Below are positions 51,001-63,435 of a stretch of DNA of 64,000 nt, in pieces. Below the pieces are notes generated by a model. It was given only the letters and a program-made list of their open reading frames with translations. It was not told the origin of the DNA and did not search any database. Within the stretch, counting starts at the first letter, position 1. Each line of letters opens with the position of its first letter. The translations under genes and the position numbers were made by a program. Where the stretch lies: contig NC_134427.1 of NCBI RefSeq assembly GCF_030867145.1, forward strand, positions 16,515,001-16,579,000, written 5' to 3'. This DNA comes from Opisthocomus hoazin. Taxonomy: Eukaryota > Chordata > Aves > Opisthocomiformes > Opisthocomidae.

Positions 51001-54000
51001 GTGTCATTGATCCATACCTCTCCCACTTGGGAATCACCTGTTTTCCTCTCTTGACTGTTCTAGCTGGAAAGACACGCCTTGTCTTCAGGTCTTGTCCCCT
51101 TTCTTGTTTCCACCCATACCTTCCCACTGTACAGTAATCAAAGTTCTTCCGCCTATCTCACCTTCTGCCACATCCAAGGCGCAGCGGTCAGGGTGGTGGC
51201 CATTGTCAGTCAGCTGGATTGTCTTATCCTGGGTGAATAAATTCAGCTCCCCCTTTCCTCTGTGCCATTTTGTGTACAGATCATTAGATAGCACAAGCAC
51301 AATAGCTGTTGCTGGCCTTTGCATCTGATCACCTAATGGCAGCCTTGTCCAGCAGTCTTAAGGGTTGTCCTTTCTTAGCAATCGTACTTATCTTGGTTGG
51401 AAACGTCACTCTGAAGTTACACCCGTCTGCTCCTAAGCATCCTTAGCTCTGCTACCTTCAGGTCAGACCTGAGCCAAGGTTCAGATATGTCCCAGCAGAC
51501 TGTGACGATACCAATTTGCACTACTTTTTAATATCTTCAGCCGGGCAAATTAACCTGCAGGGCAAAGTCAGAGAGCACATGGTTAAAGACAGAACTACAG
51601 AAATCAGCAGCAGGTGGGGTAAGCTAAACAAAAAAGGAACTTCTGATGAAAAGTTAAAAATCATAGTGGAGCCCTTTGGGAATGCAGTGGCATGAAAAAG
51701 CAGAGCTTACATCCTCCTTGCATGTCCAACACATGTTGTCTATACCATTTGCATTATATGACCCCTTCACTGCACAAGGCACAACGTGTTCCACAAAGGA
51801 CACCATCTGACTGATGGGCAGGTCAGCAGAACAGAGCAGATTCAAGCCAGTGATCGCCAGCCTGCTCCAACCTGGGATGACCTTCTCCATGAAGGGACTA
51901 CTCCGAGCCGGTTAGGGTTCAGCAGACCCACAGGTGAGGAAGGGTGTTTGTAGCTAGCCTTCAACAAATGACTGCTTGCAGCAAGTTTGGTGAGATATAA
52001 AAGAAGCCCTACCCTAGTTACCAAACAAAGCAAGAAACTGAATATTGTAGGGGAGGAAGAAGAGAGGAGAAGTCCCCAAGCACATGCAGAACAGCACAAG
52101 AGGCAGCCTGGAGGCAGGGAGAGAAGATGGTATCTGTGAAGGCGTCTAGGACCGCGCCTGGCTAAGCCTAAGTCTATTATCAGAGACCCTTAAGGCAAGT
52201 TCTCATTCCCTCAAAACTAGGCACTTTTTTCCCTCCTCTAACATTTGTGTCATTTTAAAAAATATTTATGCTTGTCTAACTCTGGGTAGTTTATTTCTGC
52301 AATTTGGCTCTGCCTGAGTCCTAAGGGTATTTTTTTGTTTGCGGGGGATTTTTAAAGAGGATTTTGTGCTCACAAAATATCCCAGATTGACAACTCCAGG
52401 AAACAAAAGCTCCCATTGAGCAGAGTGCCTGTGTCAGGCACAACAAGGCAAGTACCCTGCACCGCCTCCCCTCCGCTTCCCAAGGCGAGCCACAACAGCC
52501 AGCAGAACAGCAGGCCATGCCGCTTGCTGGGGTAGCAGACTACTCCTTCACCAGCGTGAGCCAGGTCTGCAAAGCAAACAGCAGTCCCAAGGAAAGGAAA
52601 CCAAATGGGGACAAGTCACTGTGAACTGCCACCCCAACCAGCAGACGTGCTAACTGGCAACTGTCATCCCAAAAACTGAGAGGTGGAAAACATCTCACAA
52701 GTTTTGATGTAAATCAGACAGACCCTGTGTTGATTAACCACTTGCTATAATCTGTGAGCAACATGATTAAACCTTGACGTAGTTCAGCTTCCTTCATAGC
52801 TAGGCACAATGCAGGGGGAAGGGAATGGAAGAGCTCACAGAGCAGGGCAGATCCAGGGCTCTGGGCTTACAGAACACCAAAGTCCCAGTTTTAATGGATT
52901 ACAGGAATTTACCAAACATCAAACTCTGCAGACAAAAGAGACCACAGACACATTGAATACACTTTCGTCAGTGTTAGCCAACAGGGTTGATAAGCTCAGC
53001 CAAAAAGGAGAGAGAAAGACAACCTCATTTCAGGAACAATATTTCTTCTTTGCCCAAACGTTAACCTCCATTGAGTTTTATACCCTAATACTCTTGTTCT
53101 ATTTCATGTCACTTCACACTGCTATAATTTTCTTTTACGTTCATTTTCTTTACCATTTTGGATACCTTCTTCATTACAATATCCTCTACACACTGTTCCA
53201 TAGCAGCTGCTCACTCCTTAGAAAAAACATAGCTATAATCTGAGTCCCTCTGATTCTGTAGTTTTATTTCACACACAAGCGTCTGCTTTAAAAGTTGCAT
53301 ATTTCATGCCTTAATGTCAACAACAACAAAAAAACATGTATGCGCTCTCTTTGTGGTTTATTAATCACAGACTAGTGCTTACAATCCAAAGCTTATCACA
53401 AATCACGTGATACCCGCAGGCAGGTGTATAAAATAATGGAAGTTCTAACAATTTCATCTGTGATTATATTTGTTGCTAAACTTGGCTACTAGGCTCCCTC
53501 TTAAATACTCCTGTCTGGACCGTATGTGTTTGTATTGGTAAAGCTGAGGAAATGGCAGGTAGATCTAACTGTGCAGAATGCAAAGCGTCCCCCCTACACA
53601 GCGCTCCCGTTGGGACTGGGGCCCAGGCCTGGGAAGCTGATGGAAAGAGCCAAGGAGATTCTTCCAGAAGGTAGGCAGACGTCAGGGAAGAACTCTTCTT
53701 CAGAACATTCCCACTGTAGCTAAAGAAAGCAACTGCAAGACCTGATGGAAAACATGTGCTTTGAAACTTACTTTAAAGAGCAAAGAATTGTGACGTTCAT
53801 CAAAAACTCCTTCCTAGTAGGCCATCCTCTTTTAAAACAGCATAGCACAGGGAGAGGAGCAACTTCTCAGATGGATGAGCCAGAAGAACAAGGCCAATGC
53901 CTTAAATCCCACCCAGAGAACTCTGGACAAGTAGGAGAGCTCACGGGCCATCAGTGTTGCACCAAACCAGCAGCACTGGTACCTACGCAGGTACTAACCC

Positions 54001-57000
54001 AGGTTAGATGCCTGTGTTGGCTCAGGACCTGGATGCAAAGTGGCAGTGCTCTGCCTAGTGCCAGCCCAAAGACACAGAGTGTCACAAGAGCCCCCCTTCA
54101 CAACAGAAACAAAGCGCATACATCTTCAAATGAAAACAAGATCAGGGGGTCGTTTGTGTTGGTTTTCTTGGTTGTTTTAGGGGTTGGATTTTAAGGCTGA
54201 CTGCAGCAGAAGTATTCCTGCTATAATGTTTAGAATGACAGGGAGCTTACTAACGCAGTGCCACACCGTTTTTGGCTTCAGTTTCTGGACTAACTCAGGC
54301 CGCAGACCAAAAAGTGAGTGCAGCAGCAGCATCTCCAATGAATGAAAATACAAATGACAGCAGGGAGCACATCCAAGGACATGGCTGCAAACTCCTGCAC
54401 AGATCGAGCAACACCTGCTTCACAAGAGCTACAACAACTCCACACAGCAAATCGTCATGTCCTGTGGCAAGTGTCCATCTTTCATGGCAGGGCAGAGCGA
54501 AATCTTGCCATTTCTACTCTTTTCCCCAGCCTCCCAACTACACTGCAGGATTATCTACAGGAAGCTCCAGCCAGCCAGCTCTGACACCTTGCACGCTGCC
54601 AATCTCTGGCATTGGTTCAAACAAAGAGGAAGCAGAGGTGAAGTAATCAGTCTTCCAGTGACTCAGAGCTGTTCTGTGCAGCTATGAAACTTCCTAGAAA
54701 TACTCTGTGCTGGAACTATTGGAAAGGATTGTTTTGTTGAAAAACACTACTTTGATCAAGATCGTTTATGGAATTTCAATTGTGGCATAACTACCAACTT
54801 TAGCAAATTGGAAAAAAATTGACAAATCCCCCCTTTTGTTTTGAAAAATTAATTCCCCATTTCATATTTACACTACTTACAAAGTCATCACTTCCAGAAT
54901 ATGAGGTGTCATATTATAGTAAATGAAATATTTTGATTTTGTGCCTTAAATCATCATCAGCAATTCTGAAACACCTTACCAAGATGACAGCGTCTCCTCT
55001 TGGAAGGAGACTGATGTAATTAGTGAAGCACTAACAGTGGCTGTTACTAATGTGTCAGGCAACACCATCCAACAAATAACAAAACAAAAAAGGAAAACAG
55101 AATAACATGCAGAATAATAGTTTATAATTCCATTTCAATTACAATTATTTTTTTTTTCAGTGATGAGGCCATGCATTGCAGGCCAGGCAGTTGATGGTGC
55201 GTGGTGGCAGTTGGGGACAAGGAGCGTGACTTGAGGTTGGCACTGGAATTCCTCAGTAACTTATGAGAATTTAAGTCAACCTGCCATTATCTGCTAACCT
55301 GTGAATAGTTTCCCTGCTTTTTGTCATTGGCAGGGATGTCTCTCATTAAAAACTGAAGTTCATAATTTTTAGATTCCAAACCACCCAGACAATGTAACTA
55401 ACATTGCATGAGCCAAAAGTAATCAAGCATCAGTTAGGATGTTTTCAGGGTTTTTCTGTGGTTTGGGGTTTTGTTTTTGTTTTTGCGGGGTTTTTTTGTT
55501 TTTAAATAAGCTGTGCAAGCATGTCCAGGAAAGTGAGGCTTTAATATTTCTGCCTGGAACCAGTGAGGTGAAGCACGGCGCCTGTCTGTTCAGACATTTC
55601 AGTCTCCACTGCAGGGCTGCAGCTCCTCACCTTCCCTTCAGCTCCAGCTGCAGTATGTGCCAGATTGCACGCTGCAGATGGGCACAAGTGGAGATGATAA
55701 TGTCATGGAAATCAGACTTTGCAGGTCACCTAGCAAGGTCAGGGAAACATCTACATTAATAAAGGCAGAACTGTGTGTACCACTGCCCTTAATTCTTAAA
55801 GGAGTCTAAAATGTCTGTGGAAACATCCAAGCGAATAATACAAAGCACAGAAGATGAACCTGAGGCTGAGACGAGAAAGGATTTCAAGGAACAAGGTCCA
55901 CAGGAAAGAAAGTTTCCCAGAAGCAGAGCAATACAAACACCAATTCTAGAAATGGCACACAATGAGGCAGACAGAAACCTCCCATAGAAACCAATTTCAT
56001 TCAAAACACTATCAATGAAGTCATAACATATTTTTCAAAACAGGATTGACTGAGTTTGGACAACCCAAAGAGCAGATCCAGTGGCTAAAGCTAGGCTGCA
56101 ATTAAGCACAGAGGTATGAGGAACTTGCTCAGTGTCCTTGAATGAATCAGGGCTGCAGAAACCAAGGACAATGGCAAGACAAGGTGACACTGAGTGTGTA
56201 CACAGAGGATGGGCCTGCATTAAGGAAACCAGGACTCCTCGCCACAAAAAAAGGGTCCTGAACGACAAAGAGACAAGACCAGAGCCAGCAAGAGTAGCAA
56301 CCTGAGTGAACCAAGGGGAAGACGGGTAGCAGGGGGGGAGCACAGCTTGACACATGCCTGGCAAACACCAGGAGCCTGCCAGGCCCAAGGCTCAGAGCAC
56401 ATTGCACAGAACAAGCCCCACATCACCAGACCCCCAGTTACTCTTGCCTGTTTCATGCTTCCATCAGCAGTGGTGGTACTGGAAAAGAGAAATGCATTTT
56501 GCCCAAAAGCAGTGTGGGCCAAGGGGAGTAAATCTACAATGACATGTTTCAGCATTTCCAAAATTATATTTTGCCGGGATATCCAGTTCACAGGAAGTGT
56601 CAAAATATTTGGTAGCAGTCTGATTCAAACTGACACAAAATATAATTAAAAAAAAAAAGTTGTTTTACAACATGGAAAATCTGCCTTTTGGCCAGCTCTA
56701 ACTGATAGTCCAGTGTCAGCTCAAAAAAACTAGGCATGTGTTACTTCCTTCTATTTTTCCCTTATTACAGTGCACAACTGTAAGAACAAGGGGGTAGCGT
56801 GCCTGTTAGATTTCACCTGGCTAATACGAATCTGTCCCTTATTTTCAATCAGCAGAATTAGCAGTCCGTCAGTCAAGTTCTTTTCTAACATCATTGCAGA
56901 AAATACAAAAGGTTCGCATTTATTTTATAGCTTTACAGCAGCCAGGCTACCTTTAGAGATTTATGTCTTGCCTTCATGCTTTACAGCACTCCTTGAAACA

Positions 57001-58453
57001 TTAGTAATATCACCTAGGCAGGAGCAATAAAACGCCAGGACCCTTTCCCACATGCAACTCTGTCTGACACCAAATCAAGTCTCTCAAGTGAAATATAGAT
57101 TGAAGAAAGAAGTGGCGTGAGGAGCGGAATCAAATTCATCTCAGTTATACTCATGCCACTGATATCAATATATTACATCCCTACCAGGCTAAACCAAGTG
57201 TTTCTTCTGAAAGATGCAAGAGTAGAAGTACAGCTTTAGATCTGAAAGTACACTGACACAGGGGTCTGCATCTATTTTTAACATTACCTAGCTTTATACT
57301 TCCTAACTCCAAATCAACCTTTTTTTTTTTAATAGTAATTTCTATCCTTTCTGTCCAAAGACATCTAAAAGAAGGTTTAGTAAAACGTAGGAAATGCATA
57401 TAGAGGAGGAATAACAGCCTGATTTTAATCCTACTATTAGTCAATGAAAAGATTCTAGAGGAAAGACTGCAGATAACCTAATAGTCTTTTTAGTCTCTGT
57501 CTCCAATTCCCCGGATCTTGTGGGAGAATCAAAAGTGAATTACAGCCACAGTCTGGTGATCACACTAGATATTTATTTTCCAGACACTGTTGGAAAGAAA
57601 TGTTTCCTTCAGCAGACTTCACTTCTGTAGACTTCTGAGCACCAAGCTGCACCAAATAAAGATCTTCTCCTCACTCCAACTAAGACACTTCATGTCATTC
57701 TGACAATACTAAAAGCACTTAATATGAACACACTTTGTAGCCTCTGACATGCTGTCAAAGGAGGGGAAAATACTTTAGTGCAACTGAGAATTGAATTCAC
57801 AGTGTATTAAAACAAACAAGAATGAAATCAAACCACCATCAGAAGAACGACTTACATAAAACGCCTAACAGAAAGAACTCAAACGTTACTAAAGGTGCTG
57901 TTTGAATGCCATGACAAACATGCCAATCTCCATCCTTCAGGACGGACCAGCAGCAAAATATTTACCATGTTGCCCCTCTTGAAGATTTCTGCTTGTTGCC
58001 AAGCAGAATTTTAAGGTTTTTCCCTGTTATGCTGTCCTTGACAGCTGTCAGATAGGAGCCACGTCCTGACATAAGGCTGTCCAAAAGGACACCCTGGTCA
58101 AAGCATGTTGTCCTTAGCTCACACTGCCACTCACTGCCCAGTGCTGTCCAGTTACTTGCTCCTGTAAACCCCTCTTCATACTCTGAAGTGAAATCACTTC
58201 TTCCTTAACACACAGAAGTCCAGGGGGACCAGAGCTGAGGATGCTTCCAAACAAATACATTTATTAAGTCATACACATTACTTCATTAACACCTAGGCTA
58301 AAAATTACTGGTTATCTGTAGCCAAAAATCTCACGGCAACAGGGCCCCAGCCTTCCAGGAATGCTGCCTTCCAACGACTGAAATGACGACTTTATAATGC
58401 AGAACGAGCAAGAGGCTCTGCCTTGCTCTAGCTGTGGGGCTGATGAACAGATC
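45001..58453. other. Long region without supported gene or transposon
   Basis: Nothing here is strong enough to call. The plus-strand segment 53570-53683 resembles an exon (NAKRPPYTALPLGLGPRPGK, then a GTAGGC donor) but has a poor acceptor. T-rich and GT-rich low complexity is found at 55440-55505 and a TATG-type purine-pyrimidine stretch at about 49992-50025. Confidence 0.4.
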
Positions 58454-58472
58454 CAACACGTTGCACGTGTTG
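58454..58472. repeat. Short perfect inverted repeat containing an E-box
   Basis: CAACACGT and ACGTGTTG form 8-base arms with a 3-base loop (TGC). The right side includes CACGTG, the binding core of bHLH-ZIP factors such as USF and MYC. A site this short is common by chance. Confidence 0.6.
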
Positions 58473-58499
58473 TGAGGCCAGCCGCAAGTCCCTGGCTCC

Positions 58500-58518
58500 G
58501 GGGGGGGGGGGGGGGGGG
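58500..58518 (+). repeat. Homopolymer run of 19 G
   Basis: Nineteen consecutive G residues are followed by TGGTG. Such runs can form quadruplexes, stall polymerases and are prone to sequencing length errors. The frames crossing it (58331-58678 minus, 58397-58813 plus) read poly-Pro or poly-Gly and are artefacts. Confidence 0.95.
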
Positions 58519-58839
58519 TGGTGTTTTGGTACTTAGTACAGTTCACAGCTGCACATTCTCCCCCAACCCAGAATGTCTGACCAAAAGCCTGCCTTTCCCA
58601 CGTCCAACTGCCAGTGCCCCCTGTCACATTGATGAAGTGATAACGAGCAACAGCACTTGGTTGCTGGTGGAGGCACACTCTAGCTGGGTGATGGTGCGCC
58701 CATCCCCTCCGTGGCTAGGCATCACACCACACGTGCAGCACAGGGCAGAGGATGTTAGTGTTCAGGAGGAGATACGCTGGCTGCCATGTAAGAGTACCCC
58801 ACTATGTGATTAACTGCAGCCGCCAGACAGGCTCCACAG

Positions 58840-58903
58840 CACTTTTTCCCCACTGGAAAAAGTGGGGAAAAAGTTTCCCCACTTTTTCCCCACTGGAAAA
58901 AGT
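58840..58903. repeat. Direct repeats flanking a perfect 16-base-arm hairpin
   Basis: A 24-base unit occurs exactly at 58840-58863 and 58880-58903 (40-base period). It begins CACTTTTTCCCC and ends CTGGAAAAAGT. Between and overlapping them, 58855-58870 and 58874-58889 are perfect reverse complements (GGAAAAAGTGGGGAAA against TTTCCCCACTTTTTCC) with an AAG loop. No known element is recognised. A template-switch or fold-back duplication of the unit would explain both the direct and the inverted copies. Confidence 0.93.
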
Positions 58904-61469
58904 TTTCACTGGACAGGCTGTGAGCCCGGCCCCACACGCTGCCTGACAGCCAAGCCTTCCTGCAAACTGAGAAACTCACCTAGAAGTGAGCACTTCTGAT
59001 GCCTGGGGCAAGGACTGACCATGCAGACTACTCCCAAGAGACTTCACTTTGAACCCACGAAGATCTAGAAATTATGTTTTGCCTGTTGCCTGTGCAGTGA
59101 AGATTGAGATATCACAGTCAGCATGCGTTGCTTTTTAGAGATCATCTAAAGTGACAATGATTTATGCTTTAATAGCAAATTCCCCATGAGAGCTTAATAA
59201 TACAGATTAAGTTCTAATAAATGTGTTTCCTGCAGGTTTAAGTGACTAACTCCATGATCTATTAGACTTGTCTCATAATACATACAATTTTTCTTGGCAA
59301 CTGTGGAAATTTCTAAAGAATTGGCAGCATCTGTGCCTGGAGTATTAAAGAAATCTATTTTTTACTGGAGGAATTTTGTACAAATTAATTCCAGCCTTGG
59401 ATATAAAATTCTAAATTCCATATTCTCTGTTAATATTTATTAGAAATATTCAGAACAAACACTTATAACCATTAAGAAAATTAAACTGTTAAATACTCCT
59501 CAAACATTATAATGAATCATGTCAAGCTGCAGTTTTATATTTTGCTTTCTAGCTATTTTATCTGTTTCAGTTATACACTCACTGCACATAATATAGTCTA
59601 TGTTATTCCTCCCAATTCCTAATACTTTTATGGGTTGATCACTAAAGGAAAGTTTTCACATACAGCTGCTGTTAGTTAGCATCTGTCAGAAACCCAAAAG
59701 ATTAATGAATCTGGTGCTGGGTAGCAGGGCCACGCTTCACGAAGCTCCACTAATGTTTTGATCAGTCTGGAGCAAAAGGGTATTTAAGAATCTCTCTGAC
59801 TGCTAGAGGGAGGGAAATAATCACTTTGAATGAAAAATCTGAATTCACTCAACTGGCAATGAAATTGCACTGAATATTGATTCAGGGCTCTAATAACTCA
59901 GGAGTTCAAAGCAAGCACTGGAAGGCAAATATTCCCTCCTCTTCCTTCAGACAAATCTGTAGTACTACCACAAGGTGGGATTTCAACTCGTTCTAAATGT
60001 ATGGGATTATAAAAGAGTTCTGAAAGCAGTCCTGCAATCGCTCTCTCCTTCCACCCTCCCCCCCCTGCCATTTTTAAGCTGACAAATTTAACATCAACTA
60101 AATTCCAGCCCAGAACAGCACTTTAAAGTGATTTACATCTAAATGAATAGGTTTCTGTCTCCCTTTGGTTTTCAAATATTATGCAATTGCCTTTTTTTCT
60201 TTTTACTAAACCAGACTAATCTGAGATTAATGTTCAGCTAAAGCTCATCCTTCATTCCTCCCAACCATGTCAGAGACATTAATGGCAACGTTAGGAGTCG
60301 GCTTCGCAGAGGATTTCAGACACCACAGCACTGGAGGAGAGTTACTCCGCAACAGCAGAAAGGGACCTCTTCATATTTTTGTAAATCACTCACCGAATCG
60401 TCTTTCCCCAGCAGACAGTGGGACAAGCTACACTAAGAAAGGGAAGGAAGGTCTTTTGGTGAGAGTTTTGCCTAATTAAGGAGTTGCAGACACAATATAA
60501 TGATCAGAGGAGGGTTTCTAGTGGTTTGCTTTCCACGCTGTAATGCACAAGAAATGAGAGAGCGCAACTCCTCTGTCTGCGTTGACTCTGGAGACTTCCT
60601 GGTGGCAGCAAGGAGACTGCCCCTCCATCTGCTCAGACACTGCGACCTGCAGCCTGCAGCCTCACATTCCGCACGCTGGATAACACAAGAGGATCCCACG
60701 CACTTAAAGCTGAACTGGCCCCCTACCAGTGTTGCCAACAGAGAAGTGCATAGGGCTGGGACTGTGGAGGTCGAGGCTGTAATCTGGGCTACGCTGGTGA
60801 CTGGGCAAAGCACCTTGCTGTTTGCTATTTTAATTCTCTACCTGTAAAATAGGCACGAAGTCCATTGTACAGCACCGATGAAAACACTAGGCACCACCCT
60901 GGAGTCCGCAGTTGCAGTTAAGTGCCACGCTGACAGCTCACAGACTGATTTCAGGCTGCCTCAGCCTCATGCAGCCCGTGGTCCTCTCTCCCACACCCTG
61001 GTCATCACACATGCTGCTTTAGATCCACTGCTTTTCTAGTAAAGTGTGCATTTCGGGGCATCACTGCGTGAAGTCCAATTATCCTTATCTTTTACCAACA
61101 CCACCCACTCCCATTCCACTGGCCATTTGTGACAGATACCAGCCTCAACCTCCCCATCCTCCCCAGAAGGCACACACATCTCTGTTGCTGCCACCCAGAA
61201 ACCGCCACTCTCCCTGAAGAGCAGGGCACTTGCTCTCTCCTCTTTGAGACCCCACTCTGCATACAAATCCCTCATCCTGCCCTGTCTCTTAGGGTGCTGA
61301 CCTGCCACTGCTCAGATTGGGTCCCCCAACTCTGAAGTCTCAAACATCATTCGGTGAGGAAGAGCCTGGGGGCCGGGTGCATGGGTACCACGTTGTGAGC
61401 AACAAGGCATGATGGAGCTCTTCATATCAGTCAGGTCTCCAGTCACTAGGTGTCAAATAAATAAGAGCA
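58904..61469. other. Non-repeat DNA, no supported gene
   Basis: The stretch 59100-59600 is very AT-rich. The plus-strand frame 60500-60847 and others lack splice context and protein-like pattern. Nothing further is seen. Confidence 0.4.
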
Positions 61470-61757
61470 ACAACATTGTGTGTAGTGATAGGACAAGGGG
61501 GAACGGCTGTAAACTAAAAAAGGGCAGATTTAGAATAGATATTAGGAAGGAATTCTTCCCCATGAGGGTGGTGAAACACTGGAACAGGCTGCCCAGAGAA
61601 GCTGTGGCTGCCCCCTCCCTGGTAGTGTTCAAGGCCAGGTTGGATGGAGCTCTGAGCAACCTGGTCTGGTGGAAGACGTCCCTGCTCATGGCAGGGGGGC
61701 TGGAACCAGATGATCTTTAAGGTCCCTTCCAACCCAAACCATTCTATGATTCTATAA
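61470..61757 (+). mobile_element. CR1 LINE 3' end, severely 5'-truncated
   Basis: The plus strand reads the last part of CR1 ORF2 (RGNGCKLKKGRFRIDIRKEF, then [17 protein letters not shown]) through to a stop near 61720. A short 3'-UTR follows (GATCTTTAAGGTCCCTTCCA) with terminal octamer repeats ATTCTATGATTCTAT ending at 61757. The frame is intact over the whole stretch and the octamers are clean, so this is the youngest-looking copy here. Only about 290 bases remain. It has no promoter or enzymatic domain. Confidence 0.95.
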
Positions 61758-63435
61758 CATGTGCCAGTAGCACCCTCTCTGCCTCCCACTCTCATGCTCT
61801 GTGAAGTTGTCTGCATCTATCATCCAACCAGAAAGTCAATGTCCTGGAAAAGACCAGCTGGTGACTGAAGAGCACAGTGAGACCCTCCCTGACCACACTG
61901 AATGCATGTCTCAGAATGAAGCTTCAGAAATGACTTCTCAGAATGTACCAGGTAATTGACAGGCAATTTGAAGCTTTTGCCCCCACATCTTCCTCACACT
62001 GGTCTAAAAGCTCTATGTGCTACCAACTGCCTCATTATTCTCTCTTTGCAAAGAAAAAAACCCTGAAGATTTCAAAGGGAAGGCAAGCCCTCTTGTTACC
62101 ACTCTGCCCAATCCAGCCAGGTGTGACAAGGCTGGTATTTCAGCAGATCATCTGAGCATTGCAGAATAGCTGACTGTTGTCAGAATGCCTTTTTCTCCAC
62201 TCTGCCTCCCTTTCTCTCCTGCAGTAAAAAGTATGATTGTTTTCAATTGCCAAAATACTAAAACCTGCAGCTCAGTCTCTACGGGAGACTCATTCTGGCT
62301 GTCATTAGACAGTCTTTGATCTTCAGCAAAGAGAGAGGAGAGCAGAAAATATCTGGACTTACGTGCTTGTCATTAGAGCATCATCGTTGCATGTTACCAA
62401 AAAAGAGGTCAGATTGGCTCTATTATTCTCTTTGGTTAATTCAGAAAACAAAACCCACACTAAGTGTGAATAAATGTTCCTTCTTTTGTTCTTCAAGGGA
62501 CTGAACACATACACAAAACCACATGCTCTTAACCTAGATCTCTCAAATGTATCCTTCATACACCTCAAGGTAATGACCCTGACAGGTGATCACTTCCAAT
62601 TTTCCCGTGTCTGAACATCATATTTATCACTTGCTGGTATACAAGTGCCGATCTGTATCCATATCTACACATACCTCCAAAAAGAAGGGAGAAGAAAGCA
62701 CACATGATGAGGCAGCACAAAGATTTCATTGGTACGCGCTCCGATGAGTCACTTTATTTACAGGCACCGGACCTGAGTGGATTCTCAGGAAATCTTTATA
62801 ACATGCACACCCTCACGTATTCTGCATTTGCATCAGTGTTGGGAAGAAGATGCCTGAGTGATGCCTCATACCAGTGCAGACAACCCTGTCCCATGAGCAT
62901 TCCCTTGCAGGGTTAAATTTACCAATACAGATAGAGTCACTGTGGAGGGGCCACTGGCAGCGGCAGAGTTGGAAGAAGGAAGCAGTAACCGGGTGAACTG
63001 CTGCACCGGTACAACTGTGAAATCTCCGCAGCTCCACCCAGAACACAAGTTAGCAGAGGAGCTGGGTTTGGGAGCATCAAGTGCATCTCGGAGTGCATCT
63101 AAACTTTGTTCACATGGATAAGGGCTGTCTCTTTCTCCTCACCAACTTTTTATAAGACAACCAACCTGATTCCAAAAGCACTAAAACCTCCATGACTAGC
63201 ACACAGATCAGACCCTCTTCAGGAAAGTTTTGTTACTTGCTGCTAAGAGCTGGTCTGAGGTTCTCTGCAAAACATGTATTTAAACTGTGCCTAGATGTCT
63301 GCACAGCATGACGTACCTCGCAGACCAACACATGGTTCCCAATATGTCTACTGTTATAAGTCACAGCCTTTGTGCATCAAGGATGTCACAGGATAGGGCA
63401 AGTGAGGAGAACAGACTATTGCATTATGTCTTATG
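61758..63435. other. Spacer between two CR1 copies
   Basis: Unique-looking sequence with no supported exon or RNA gene. Open frames such as 62704-62916 (plus) and 62813-63046 (minus) overlap each other and look random. Confidence 0.4.

Noticed and set aside
53570-53683. Plus-strand exon-like segment with Pro-rich reading and a GTAGGC donor
   Set aside because: The acceptor lacks a pyrimidine tract and no partner exon was found.
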